Source of the DNA: Neoechinorhynchus agilis
Lineage: Eukaryota > Acanthocephala
Assembly (NCBI GenBank): GCA_051530055.1
Contig: CM121341.1
Coordinates: 8,184,001-8,248,000 of the forward strand
Length of the DNA stretch: 64,000 bases
Reading direction: 5' to 3'
Shown here piece by piece: positions 45,480-56,589 of this stretch. The notes beneath the pieces are model-generated. The model was not told the DNA's origin and did not search any database. It saw nothing but the letters and a program-made list of their open reading frames with translations. Made by a program: the position numbers and the translations under genes. Position 1 is the first letter of the stretch. Each line of letters starts with the position of its first letter.

Positions 45480-47905
45480 AATTCTATTTATAGGGCAGAT
45501 TCTGCGAGAGTTCCGCCCAGGATAGTTCCGAAAAGAATTACAAGAGGCGCGCGATATCAGGCCGCAAAGAGATTTACATCTCTATTGACAGACTGCATCG
45601 AGACCAACTCAGAGTTTTCGTGGATGCGTTTCTTTGCGTTCCCTAGACCAGTGTTTTCCTATGGTGATGTTTCTGAGGGATCCCTGACACAAAAACAAAG
45701 AGCGAATAAGTTCTTTTGACGAAAATGTTATTAAATGCCTTTCAACAGCATTCGAGCTACGTTATGAACATGCCTAGGAGCGTGACCACCGCCGAAACTC
45801 AAATCGTTCGCTTGCTGGACGCGTTTCTTCGAAGCTCGCAGACGGAGATGTGAGAGGAGCAGTACGTCAATGGACAGTCTCGCAAAAGATAACGAAGAAA
45901 CCTTACGAACTCTTCGTTCCAAACATCCGAGTGACGGTGGTCGGCAGTATTTCGTGAAATCCTCGTCCTTCGATACGACCGCTTATGTTTTATCATCGAA
46001 ATCAGAAGTGAGGATGGCAATCTCCTCTTTTGCTAACGGATTGGCTCACGGGCTTGACGGGCTGAAGCCCCAACACCTAAAGGACGTGACTTCCTTTTAA
46101 GTAGGTGACGCTGCCCAGTCCCTTTAAGATGCATCGGCACACTTAGTCGACCAATTTGCAGGGCGAAAGTTGATTCCGAAAGCAGTTGAGTAATTTTTCG
46201 GCGCCTTTTTGTATGACCTCGCAAAAAGGAAGTTAGGATTCGTTCCATTGCAATTGGAACAACTCTGGTTCGCTTAATAGCAAAATTTTTAAATGAAAAG
46301 ATCGCGGAAAAAGTAGGGATGCTGCTTCGCCCGACTCAGTTAGGCTGCCGTAGACCTTGTGGCGCAGAGGCGATTGTTCTTTTACTCCGCACGTTCATCA
46401 CTGGAAACTCACAGCCGTAAGTGATCTTGAAATGTGATTTGAAAAATTCATTCAACACAGTTCAATGAGCAGATTTGCTCGAAGTAGTTAGAGATCACGC
46501 ACCAGAAGCATTTCGCTTTTTCGTTAATGCTTATGGGACTCCAACACCTTTGTTGTTCAATAAGCACGTTTTGTGGTCAAAAAGATGAGTTCAACAAGGG
46601 GATCCTTTGGGCCCAATAGCCTTTTCACCCGCAGTTAATCCCGCCGCGCACTTTCTCCGGTGCAGATTTAATGGTTGGTACCTGGACGATGCCACGCTCG
46701 GAGGTAACTCCTCTGTAGTGCTGCGCGATTTAGACACTAGTGAAGGAGACGGCGAAAATTGGAATTGAATCGAATGCTGCGAAATGCGAGATTTTAATGA
46801 TGAACGTGAAAGATGAGGCGTCCAGGCAAACTATATCGTGAACGATTTTCAAAACCTGGCCCCGACATAGAATTGATCACTCTAGGCCAGTTGTGTCTTC
46901 TTGAAAGTGGCATTTTTGGTTCTTATATTGAAGCAGAGATTGCCAATCTTCGAACGCAACTTTCGGTGCTGTGTGAACGAATTACTGAATTATCTTCACA
47001 TGAGGCTCTGTTCCTGATCAAGAACACCCACTTCATTCCAAAATTGCTGTATAAATTGCGCACAGCACCTTTTTTAGACATAAGGATAAGGTGGCACAAT
47101 TAGACGAGACGGTGAAAGCCTTTCTCGAGAAAATTTTAAATACTCAGCTATCGGAAGAGGCATAGCGTCAAGTGTGCATGCATGGGTCCTTCGTCAGTTT
47201 GGATATCCGAAAAGCATCCGATATTTGTCTGTCTGCTAATTTAGGATCGTATGAAGCAAGCCGCAAAAAAGGGCAATCCTTTCTTGGCGAAAATTACACT
47301 TTAGATGAAGATTTTGTGGAGGCGCTTAATCTTTGGTGTGGAGGTTCCGGCAGCGAGCAGGTATCCGTCAATGGTTGCAAGCAATCAGTTTGGAACTCGC
47401 CCTTGGTAGCGAGAATTCATAACTCTTTAATTTCAGATTCTCGTGACTTGTTGAACCGATCTCGATTGTCGGCAGTCTCTACAAGATAATCGGGTGCTTG
47501 ACTCAAAGCTCTCCCAATGGTTTCTGTGGGTACTCTCCGACGAGACAGTAAGGATTGCAGTGTCTCTGAGATTTGGGGTACCGATGTGCACATCCCATCG
47601 CTGCCGTTACAGAGCGACTGTGGAACCATCAGGACGCCATGGTCTCGTTTGTCGGCAATCAGGCGGGAGGTACTCACGATACGCCGAAGTGAGCGCAATT
47701 CTTAGTCGTGTCCTTAATACTTTGCATGCGTCCAACATTTTAAAACCAAGCAATCTTTGCCGACTCGATGGCCATAGACCGGCGGGTCGCTTGGTACCGC
47801 AGCGCAGGACCTGGGCAAGCAAATGTCCAAGAGATTGAGACGAATCATTGGCGATACAAAACATAAGTCTGGCTGTGAAACGGGGGAGCACTGCATCCTT
47901 CTTTT
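45480..47905 (+). mobile_element. LINE with C-terminal restriction-like endonuclease, degenerate
   Basis: Several plus-strand frames together show one element. TLRTLRSKHPSDGG and SSFANGLAHGLDGLKPQHL (45870-46100) mark the start of RT. QQGDPLGPIAFSPAV near 46600 and WYLDDATLGG near 46680 are RT motifs 4 and 5. A post-RT part lies at 46813-47103 (SSHEALFLIKNTHFIPKLLY), then LDIRKASDICLSANLGSY (47210-47260). The C-terminus at 47560-47830 reads GRHGLVCRQSGGRYSRYAE, then LKPSNLCRLDGHRPAGRLV. This is the zinc-ribbon/endonuclease layout of LINEs with an R2-type nuclease. Frames change and stops occur repeatedly, so it is dead. Composition is richer in G+C than the surrounding AT-rich DNA. Confidence 0.8.
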
Positions 47906-47911
47906 CGACCG

Positions 47912-48124
47912 TTACACCAGGACGGCAGCTGAGTTATCCAGAGCGGTGGTGTGAATGATTTCTGCTCCGAGATTAAGTGAATCTTTATAAGATTTTTGAA
48001 TATACGAAACGCTTCCAATGCTCACTTGAGAACCAACTCCGCAAATCAAAAAGAAAAGTTTACGGCGATATCCAGATCTTTTAGTCTCCTCAAACCTTCC
48101 TCGATTACAAACTTTTTTAAACAA
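47912..48124 (-). pseudogene. Possible fragment of a FolD/MTHFD-type dehydrogenase-cyclohydrolase
   Basis: A 70-codon minus-strand frame contains ICGVGSQVSIGSVSYIQKSY and KDSLNLGAEIIH. This resembles the V-G-x4-S-x2-Y-x4-K-x6-G-I segment near the N-terminus of methylenetetrahydrofolate dehydrogenase/cyclohydrolases. The usual YxxxK spacing is not exact, and no NAD(P)-binding half follows, so if the family is right this is a remnant. Chance similarity is possible. It lies between the LINE and the lamin-type gene, facing away from the latter. Confidence 0.22.
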
Positions 48125-48332
48125 TATTTACCAAAACATTTGCAACGATCCACTGCTAATATACGGGCACATTCTGGGTAACTCTACATTGAGATGTTTT
48201 GAGAAAAAGAATAACCGTAACAACATATATAAACCTAGTGTTTATCGCACTCACGTATACTTGTGTTCTCGAGAACAACTCTTTTTTCGTCTCATAAAGA
48301 CCAACTGACTTATTTTTGATCGATTAATAGAC

Positions 48333-50066
48333 ATGGCGTCGAAATTGAATCGCAATGCCCGTAAAACCCGAACACACGAGGATTCTGGAATATCTTCACC
48401 AAGGCTAAGGTCATTATCGCCGTCAAGTCCACATCATATCAGTCGAGTTCAAGAAAAGGAAGATCTTCAAAACCTTAATGACCGTCTTGCTTCGTATATT
48501 GAGCGTGTTACTCGTTTAGAAGAAGACAATGCAAATCTCCAAGTCACGATATCGAATTATCAGGAACGGCAATCGAGCGAAGAAAATCGAGTAAAAACAC
48601 TTTATGTTGCTGAAATAGAAGAACTCCGTAGAACTTTAGATGAGGTTTCAAAAGATCGGGCCCGATTGGCGATCGAAGCTGGCAAACACTCGACTGAGAC
48701 TACAAACGCTACTAATAAACTCATAAAGTGTGAAAGACAGTTGAAACAATTGGAAGAAAGGCTGAAACAATTCGAAGACGAAAATGCCGAGCTTAAATCT
48801 AAGCAGGAACGAACGCTTTTCGATCTCGGTCGCAAGACAGATGAAGCAATGAACTTGAAATCGACATTGAACGACGCTGAACGACAGCTTTCTGCGTGTC
48901 GGCGAGAATTAGAGAATGAAGTAATGCTAAGAGTTGATCTGGGAAATCAGGTAAGTTCCCTAAAAGAAGATGGGCAGTTTAAGGCGCAGATCCATCAGAA
49001 GCAAATGGACGAGATTTTGTACCAGCGACGAACTGAAGTTAAACAGGTTGATGAGCGAATAAAAGAAGAATATGACAATAAACTTTTAGCTGAATTGAAC
49101 AAAATTAGAGAAGATACTGAGGCGAAAATAGCCAAGATGCGCGGTGAGGTTGAACAATGCTACCATCGAAGGCTTGCAGACGCCGAAGAAATCGGTAAAA
49201 GACACGGATCGAACATTTCAAGTCTTAAAGATGATCTGCAAACATCAAGACGAAAGATCGGCGAACTCGTTTCAGAACGTCAGGCTCTTCAGGATAAATA
49301 TAATGGATTCGAGATGAGAATTCGCAGTTTAGAAGATGAGCTCCAGAAGAGACAACAGAGATTCGACGACCAATTGAGTTTGAGAGACGCCGAATTGAGT
49401 GAGCTTAGGAAGCAATATGAATCACTTACTGATGATTATCAGGATTTATTGGACATTAAAGTAAGTCTCGACCGAGAGATTTCTGCTTATACTTCGCTGA
49501 TTGAATCGGGCGAAGAAAGGCTTCGATTAAAGTCCGAGAATCGAACACGAGGATTTGAGATCTCGAGTGAAACGAGACAAAGAACAACGACTCAATCAAC
49601 AGGAAGTTTTACCAGTACGTCTGTCGATGAAAGCTTTCGAGTGCTTCCGATGACAAAAGGTTCAATTGAAATCAGTGAAGAGGATAATCTGAATGGAGCT
49701 TATATTCAACTGTTCAACAAAGGACCCCAAGACATTATTATCGGTGGTTTTTGTTTGACCAGGACTGTTCGATCGGATACTTCAATGAGTAATGCTGACT
49801 CTATCGAATTCACATTTCCTCCTTTGACCCATTTCCCGGCTCGTGGAACGCTCAAAGTGGTTTCCAGCGACATTTCTCCCGGTTCTCAGGATTTCCAATT
49901 AAAATCTGGACAAAAATGGCCCATCGGTGATCACGTGGCGACTTCTCTTAAAGACAGTGAAGGAATCGTCCTTGCCAGTCAAGAATCGAATCGCATAACC
50001 AGCGGACCTTTGACGCGATCGCGATGCCGAATGTTCAAGGCTAGTTCAAAATCTCAATCGAAATAA
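48333..50066 (+). CDS. Lamin-type intermediate filament protein without CaaX box
   Basis: 577 residues, single exon. The head carries SP sites (SPRLRSLSPSSP) just before SRVQEKEDLQNLNDRLASYI, the classical lamin rod start; SP sites there are CDK1 targets in lamins. The rod runs from about 39 to 396, the long lamin/protostome form. It ends in YQDLLDIKVSLDREISAYTS followed by LIESGEERL, the IF consensus. A lamin-tail Ig-like domain spans about 443-555 (GAYIQLFNKGPQD, KWPIGDHVATSL). Lamins line the inner nuclear membrane, and cytoplasmic IFs of this type also exist in protostomes. Two lamin marks are missing: no basic NLS between rod and tail, and the end is KASSKSQSK rather than CaaX. It may therefore be a cytoplasmic IF or an unprenylated lamin. 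An acceptor-like AG at 48329-48330 precedes the ATG by 2 nt. Confidence 0.88.
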   Translation: MASKLNRNARKTRTHEDSGISSPRLRSLSPSSPHHISRVQEKEDLQNLNDRLASYIERVTRLEEDNANLQVTISNYQERQSSEENRVKTLYVAEIEELRRTLDEVSKDRARLAIEAGKHSTETTNATNKLIKCERQLKQLEERLKQFEDENAELKSKQERTLFDLGRKTDEAMNLKSTLNDAERQLSACRRELENEVMLRVDLGNQVSSLKEDGQFKAQIHQKQMDEILYQRRTEVKQVDERIKEEYDNKLLAELNKIREDTEAKIAKMRGEVEQCYHRRLADAEEIGKRHGSNISSLKDDLQTSRRKIGELVSERQALQDKYNGFEMRIRSLEDELQKRQQRFDDQLSLRDAELSELRKQYESLTDDYQDLLDIKVSLDREISAYTSLIESGEERLRLKSENRTRGFEISSETRQRTTTQSTGSFTSTSVDESFRVLPMTKGSIEISEEDNLNGAYIQLFNKGPQDIIIGGFCLTRTVRSDTSMSNADSIEFTFPPLTHFPARGTLKVVSSDISPGSQDFQLKSGQKWPIGDHVATSLKDSEGIVLASQESNRITSGPLTRSRCRMFKASSKSQSK

Positions 50067-50106
50067 ATATTTAAGGAAAAGTTGTTACACTTTTGATTAA
50101 TCATAT

Positions 50107-50112
50107 AATAAA
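50107..50112 (+). terminator. Polyadenylation signal AATAAA of the lamin-type gene
   Basis: AATAAA lies 41 nt past the stop codon, a usual spacing for a compact 3' UTR. Its presence makes a further 3' exon carrying a CaaX box less likely. Confidence 0.6.
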
Positions 50113-50512
50113 GCAAAGCTTAAACTCTCGCTAATCTCCCCGATTTATATCCTCCAACGATCAAGCCTCTGAAGAAATTCCATCAAGGGTGGCACTAAAC
50201 TTCTAATAAATATTTTGCCTTTTTCCTGGTGCATTTGAACTGCCAGCCGATTGTTAATTTTTCATCGGTACGCTTTTCCTGTTCGGTTTCACTTTACGTT
50301 TCCATCAAAAACCTGAAGGTTATTTCGCGCTGAGAAGTTTTATAAAGGACAACGACGAGTTTTGAAGACCAATTTATCCATTTTCTGATCCCGCTTCTTA
50401 GCGTCCGTTTTCCAATGATGGATTTTGCTAAAGCAGCTTAATAGGTTTAAATGTAAGACCATAAATAATGATTCACAAAATCGATTCAAGAAGGATATTT
50501 CACTTGCGGTCC

Positions 50513-50644
50513 ATGGCGGAGCAGTCTTTCTTCGAGAATGGCGCCCCTTCGCCTGCCGCTGCCGCTGGAGCAGCCGTCTTTATCAGTCCTGGAAGTGTAG
50601 GTTTTCAAAAAAGTCAAATAAATGACCTAAAAATTAATTCTTAA
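50513..50644 (+). CDS. Small frame or first exon, MAEQSFFENG..., running into a tandem array
   Basis: The 43-codon frame starts in a G/C-rich patch unlike its surroundings. It encodes MAEQSFFENGAPSPAAAAG, then AVFISPGSVGFQ, and stops inside the first unit of the 164-bp array. A GTAGGT donor-like site follows the Ser codon near 50599, so it may be a first exon whose partner was displaced by the array, or a truncated gene. I do not recognise the protein. Between 50113 and 50512 nothing else is seen. Confidence 0.25.
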   Translation: MAEQSFFENGAPSPAAAAGAAVFISPGSVGFQKSQINDLKINS

Positions 50645-52480
50645 ATTCATTTCCATCGACGATGAAGAGATGAAGAAGATTAAACGGCATCGTGTTCAAA
50701 TTTAATTTAGATTTGTTTGCTAAAATGTTTTATTGAACTCAATATCGGCTGATTTTAATCAAAATAACGAAAAAACTTGAAGGAAAAACCTAAAAAATTA
50801 ATTCTTAAATTCATTTCCATCGACGATGAAGAGATGAAGAAGATTAAACGGCATCGTGTTCAAATTTAATTAAGATTTGTTCGCTAAAATGTTTTATTGA
50901 ACTCAATATCGGCTGATTTTAATCAAAATAACGAAAAAACTTGAAGGAAAAACCTAAAAAATTAATTCTTAAATTCATTTCCATCGACGATGAAGAGATG
51001 AAGAAGATTAAACGGCATCGTGTTCAAATTTAATTAAGATTTGTTCGCTAAAATGTTTTATTGAACTCAATATCGGCTGATTTTAATCAAAATAACGAAA
51101 AAACTTGAAGAAAACCTAAAAAATTAATTCTTAAATTCATTTCCATCGACGATGAAGAGATGAAGAAGATTAAACGGCATCGTGTTCAAATTTAATTAAG
51201 ATTTGTTCGCTAAAATGTTTTATTGAACTCAATATCGGCTGATTTTAATCAAAATAACGAAAAAACTTGAAGGAAAAACCTAAAAAATTAATTCTTAAAT
51301 TCATTTCCATCGACGATGAAGGGATGAAGAAGATTAAACGGCATCGTGTTCAAATTTAATTAAGATTTGTTCGCTAAAATGTTTTATTGAACTCAATATC
51401 GGCTGATTTTAATCAAAATAACGAAAAAACTTGAAGGAAAAACCTAAAAATTAATTTAAATTCATTTCCATCGACGATGAAGAGATGAAGAAGATTAAAC
51501 GGCATCGTGTTCAAATTTAATTAAGATTTGTTCGCTAAAATGTTTTATTGAACTCAATATCGGCTGATTTTAATCAAAATAACGAAAAAACTTGAAGGAA
51601 AAACCTAAAAAATTAATTCTTAAATTCATTTCCATCGACGATGAAGAGATGAAGAAGATTAAACGGCATCGTGTTCAAATTTAATTAAGATTTGTTCGCT
51701 AAAATGTTTTATTGAACTCAATATCGGCTGATTTTAATCAAAATAACGAAAAAACTTGAAGAAAACCTAAAAAATTAATTCTTAAATTCATTTCCATCGA
51801 CGATGAAGAGATGAAGAAGATTAAACGGCATCGTGTTCAAATTTAATTAAGATTTGTTCGCTAAAATGTTTTATTGAACTCAATATCGGCTGATTTTAAT
51901 CAAAATAACGAAAAAACTTGAAGAAAACCTAAAAAATTAATTCTTAAATTCATTTCCATCGACGATGAAGAGATGAAGAAGATTAAACGGCATCGTGTTC
52001 AAATTTAATTAAGATTTGTTCGCTAAAATGTTTTATTGAACTCAATATCGGCTGATTTTAATCAAAATAACGAAAAAACTTGAAGGAAAAACCTAAAAAA
52101 TTAATTCTTAAATTCATTTCCATCGACGATGAAGAGATGAAGAAGATTAAACGGCATCGTGTTCAAATTTAATTAAGATTTGTTCGCTAAAATGTTTTAT
52201 TGAACTCAATATCGGCTGATTTTAATCAAAATAACGAAAAAACTTGAAGGAAAAACCTAAAAAATTAATTCTTAAATTCATTTCCATCGACGATGAAGAG
52301 ATGAAGAAGATTAAACGGCATCGTGTTCAAATTTAATTAAGATTTGTTCGCTAAAATGTTTTATTGAACTCAATATCGGCTGATTTTAATCAAAATAACG
52401 AAAAAACTTGAAGGAAAAACCTAAAAAATTAATTCTTAAATTCTTTTCTATCGACGATGAAGATTAAACAGCATCGTGAT
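50622..52480. repeat. Tandem array, 164-bp unit, about 11.5 copies
   Basis: The segment gatgaagagatgaagaagat recurs at 50661, 50825, 50989, 51151, 51315 (gggatg variant), 51476, 51640, 51802, 51964, 52128, 52292 and, diverged, 52456. Differences between copies are mostly losses of 1-3 bases. Each unit contains a short open stretch, KFISIDDEEMKKIKRHRVQI, ending in TAA. This could be the fossil end of a coding exon. Confidence 0.96.
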
Positions 52481-53547
52481 TTATTCGCTCAAGAAGGCCA
52501 ACGAAAAGGCCGAAAACTTTGAAGATAAATCTATTTTTTTAACCAAACATCGCTAATTGACGCTGAAACAATAATGAATAATTTCTTAATAAAAAAATAA
52601 AATCTCGAGACCATTAAGTTTCAAAGAAGTTTCAATGTTGTTTCAAAAGTGACATTGTAGATATTTAAAGCATTTCTTTACCATATTTTGAATCCGGAAC
52701 GTCCCCGACCCACATTGTTCAATGGAACATTGAACGAAGAATCGATGACGGTTGATGACTTCGTCTTTCTTTCATACTTTGAGAATGAAAGACGAGTGCA
52801 ATGCTCTAGAGGAACTTAATGTTTTATTCAAGGCTTTCTCGGAATCGTTATTGGATGCTTTGTCCAATGCTCTATTTTCGTAATATCAAAAATCTTAATT
52901 AGATAATCAAAGATTTCCATCATTCAGGTTCGTGTTTGCCTTTTTTCGCTTATTGGATTTTAAAGTTAAAAAAATCCGGATGCTTTCATCGAACGTTTCT
53001 TCAAAGCGCCTTGAATTGAGGTGGTCGTTTTTTGTTGTCGTTTGAACATTGAATTATTCGGGTTTTTGTATATTCTCAATGGCGAATTGTAACATAGTCG
53101 AGTTTTATTGAAGTTTCGAATTTTTAAGGCCTTAAACTCCTTCTCAATCATTGTTTGAAAGTCTTTACGGCGTTTTTGTTTGGGAAAATCCGATTTTTCA
53201 ACACAATCTTGAGGCCTCCCAGAACATGAACCGAAACAATTATTTAGTTACGTTTGAAGAATGAAAAAACCTTCAAAATATCAGACGAAAAGAATCCCTT
53301 CAATTTTTCCTAGCTATAGGAGTCGCTCATCGAAAATTAAGAAAAAATTATGATTTCCAACGCTTTTTTAGACTTACAACAACAATCAGAGAAAAAATGC
53401 AATAATAAAGTTTCATTTATCACAAAACATTTGATTCTTCGTCTTATTCGCAATAAAACAAAGCATCTTTGAATGATTTATCGACACTTACATTAGAAGG
53501 TTCGGCAGTCTAGATTCGTCGAGTGCTCGGTAACTCTGAATAAATCA
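52481..53547. other. Intergenic, nothing recognised
   Basis: AT-rich sequence between two tandem arrays. The only open frames are about 60 codons, without family signal. The far left part resembles a decayed edge of the 164-bp array. Confidence 0.5.
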
Positions 53548-56500
53548 CCTATCCTATCGTTTCCTCTTTCTTTGATTTCGACGTAGCCCATTTCCAATTT
53601 TCTGATAATCTCGATCAGAATGTCCACTGAACAGAAAAACTGGGAAGATCTCGCATCGGATCTCGAACACGAGAACTTTCACTTATCGTATCGTTTCCTC
53701 TTTCTTTGATTTCGACGTAGCCCATTTCCAATTTTCTGATAATCTCGATCAGAATGTCCACTGAACAGAAAAACTGGGAAGATCTCGCATCGGATCTCGA
53801 ACACGAGAACTTTCACTTATCGTATCGTTTCCTCTTTCTTTGATTTCGACGTAGCCCATTTCCAATTTTCTGATAATCTCGATCAGAATGTCCACTGAAC
53901 AGAAAAACTGGGAAGATCTCGCATCGGATCCCGAACACGAGAACTTTCACTTATCGTATCGTTTCCTCTTTCTTTGATTTCGACGTAGCCCATTTCCAAT
54001 TTTCTGATAATCTCGATCAGAATGTCCACTGAACAGAAAAACTGGGAAGATCTCGCATCGGATCTCGAACACGAGAACTTTCACTTATCGTATCGTTTTC
54101 TTGATTTCGACGTAGCCCATTTCCAGTTTTCTGATAATCTCGATCAGAATGTCCACTGAACAGAAAAACTGGGAAGATCTCGCATCGGATCTCGAACACG
54201 AGAACTTTCACTTATCGTATCGTTTCCTCTTCTTTGATTTCGACGTAGCCCATTTCCAATTTTCTGATAATCTCGATCAGAATGTCCACTGAACAGAAAA
54301 CTGGGAAGATCTCGCATCGGATCTCGAACACGAGAACTTTCACTTATCGTATCGTTTCCTCTTTCTTTGATTTCGACGTAGCCCATTTCCAATTTTCTGA
54401 TAATCTCGATCAGAATGTCCACTGAACAGAAAAACTGGGAAGATCTCGCATCGGATCTCGAACACGAGAACTTTCACTTATCGTATCGTTTCCTCTTTCT
54501 TTGATTTCGACGTAGCCCATTTCCAATTTTCTGATAATCTCGATAAGAATGTCCACTGAACAGAAAAACTGGGAAGATCTCGCATCGGATCTCGAACACG
54601 AGAACTTTCACTTATCGTATCGTTTCCTCTTTCTTTGATTTCGACGTAGCCCATTTCCAATTTTCTGATAATCTCGATCAGAATGTCCACTGAACAGAAA
54701 ACTGGGAAGATCTCGCATCGGATCTCGAACACGAACTTTCACTTATCGTATCGCTCTTCTTTGATTTCGACGTAGCCCATTTCCAATTTTCTGATAATCT
54801 CGATCAGAATGTCCACTGAACAGAAAAACTGGGAAGATCTCGCATCGGATCTCGAACACGAGAACTTTCACTTATCGTATCGTTTCCTCTTTCTTTGATT
54901 TCGACGTAGCCCATTTCCAATTTTCTGATAATCTCGATCAGAATGTCCACTGAACAGAAAAACTGGAAGATCTCGCATCGGATCTCGAACACGAGAACTT
55001 TCCTTATCGTATCGTTTCCTCTTCTTTGATTTCGACGTAGCCCATTTCCAATTTTCTGATAATCTCGATCAGAATGTCCACTGAACAGAAAAACTGGGAA
55101 GATCTCGCATCGGATCTCGACACGAGAACTTTCACTTATCGTATCGTTTCCTCTTCTTTGATTTCGACGTAGCCCATTTCCAATTTTCTGATAATCTCGA
55201 TCAGAATGTCCACTGAACAGAAAAACTGGGAAGATCTCGCATCGGATCTCGAACACGAGAACTTTCACTTATCGTATCGTTTCCTCTTTCTTTGATTTCG
55301 ACGTAGCCCATTTCCAATTTTCTGATAATCTCGATCAATGTCCACTGAACAGAAAAACTGGGAAGATCTCGCATCGGATCTCGAACACGAGAACTTTCAC
55401 TTATCGTATCGTTTCCTCTTTCTTTGATTTCGACGTAGCCCATTTCCAATTTTCTGATAATCTCGATCAGAATGTCCACTGAACAGAAAAACTGGGAAGA
55501 TCTCGCATCGGATCTCGAACACGAGAACTTTCACTTATCGTATCGTTTCCTCTTTCTTTGATTTCGACGTAGCCCATTTCCAATTTTCTGATAATCTCGA
55601 TCAGAATGTCCACTGAACAGAAAAACTGGGAAGATCTCGCATCGGATCTCGAACACGAGAACTTTCACTTATCGTATCGTTTCCTCTTTCTTTGATTTCG
55701 ACGTAGCCCATTTCCAATTTTCTGATAATCTCGATCAGAATGTCCACTGAACAGAAAAACTGGGAAGATCTCGCATCGGATCTCGAACACGAGAACTTTC
55801 ACTTATCGTATCGTTTTCGATTTCGACGTGCCCATTTCCATTTTCTGATAATCTCGATAGAATGTCCACTGAACAGAAAAACTGGAAGATTCCATCGGAT
55901 CTCGAACACGAGAACTTTCACTTATCGTATCGTTTCCTCTTTCTTTGATTTCGACGTAGCCCATTTCCAATTTTCTGATAATCTCGATCAGAATGTCCAC
56001 TGAACAGAAAAACTGGGAAGATCTCGCATCGGATCTCGAACACGAGAACTTTCACTTATCGTATCGTTTCCTCTTTCTTTGATTTCGACGTAGCCCATTT
56101 CCAATTTTCTGATAATCTCGATCAGAATGTCCACTGAACAGAAAAACTGGGAAGATCTCGCATCGGATCTCGAACACGAGAACTTTAACTTATCGTATCG
56201 TTTCCTCTTTCTTTGATTTCGACGTAGCCCATTTCCAATTTTCTGATAATCTCGATCAGAATGTCCACTGAACAGAAAAACTGGGAAGATCTCGCATCGG
56301 ATCTCGAACACGAGAACTTTAACTTATCGTATCGTTTCCTCTTTCTTTGATTTCGACGTAGCCCATTTCCAATTTTCTGATAATCTCGATCTGAATGTCC
56401 ACTGAACAGAAAAACTGGGAAGATCTCGCATCGGATCTCGAACACGAGAACTTTCACTTATCGTATCGTTTTCTATTGCTTTGATTTCGACGTAGCCCAT

Positions 56501-56589
56501 TTCCAGTTTTCAGATAATCTCGATCTGAATGTCCACTGAACAGAAAAACTGGGAAGATCTCGCATCGGATCCCGAAGATGAGCCTTTGC
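53548..56589 (+). repeat. Satellite made of the eIF3g 5' end: 134-bp unit, 23 copies including the genuine one
   Basis: Each unit holds the sequence upstream of eIF3g plus its ATG and about 18 codons (ATGTCCACTGAACAGAAAAA). ATGs fall at 53620, 53754, 53888, 54022, 54149, 54282, 54415, 54549, 54683, 54809, 54943, 55074, 55206, 55338, 55472, 55606, 55740, 55862, 55993, 56127, 56261, 56395 and finally 56529, the true start. Array copies translate as MSTEQKNWEDLASDLEHEN and then run back into upstream sequence; only the last continues into the gene. A 134-bp unit shifts frame at each repeat. Confidence 0.97.

Noticed and set aside
47838-48124. Inverted C-terminal piece of the endonuclease-bearing LINE
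   Set aside because: The minus-strand frame was considered as a flipped LINE tail, but the order and motifs did not fit. A folate-enzyme fragment or chance is equally plausible.
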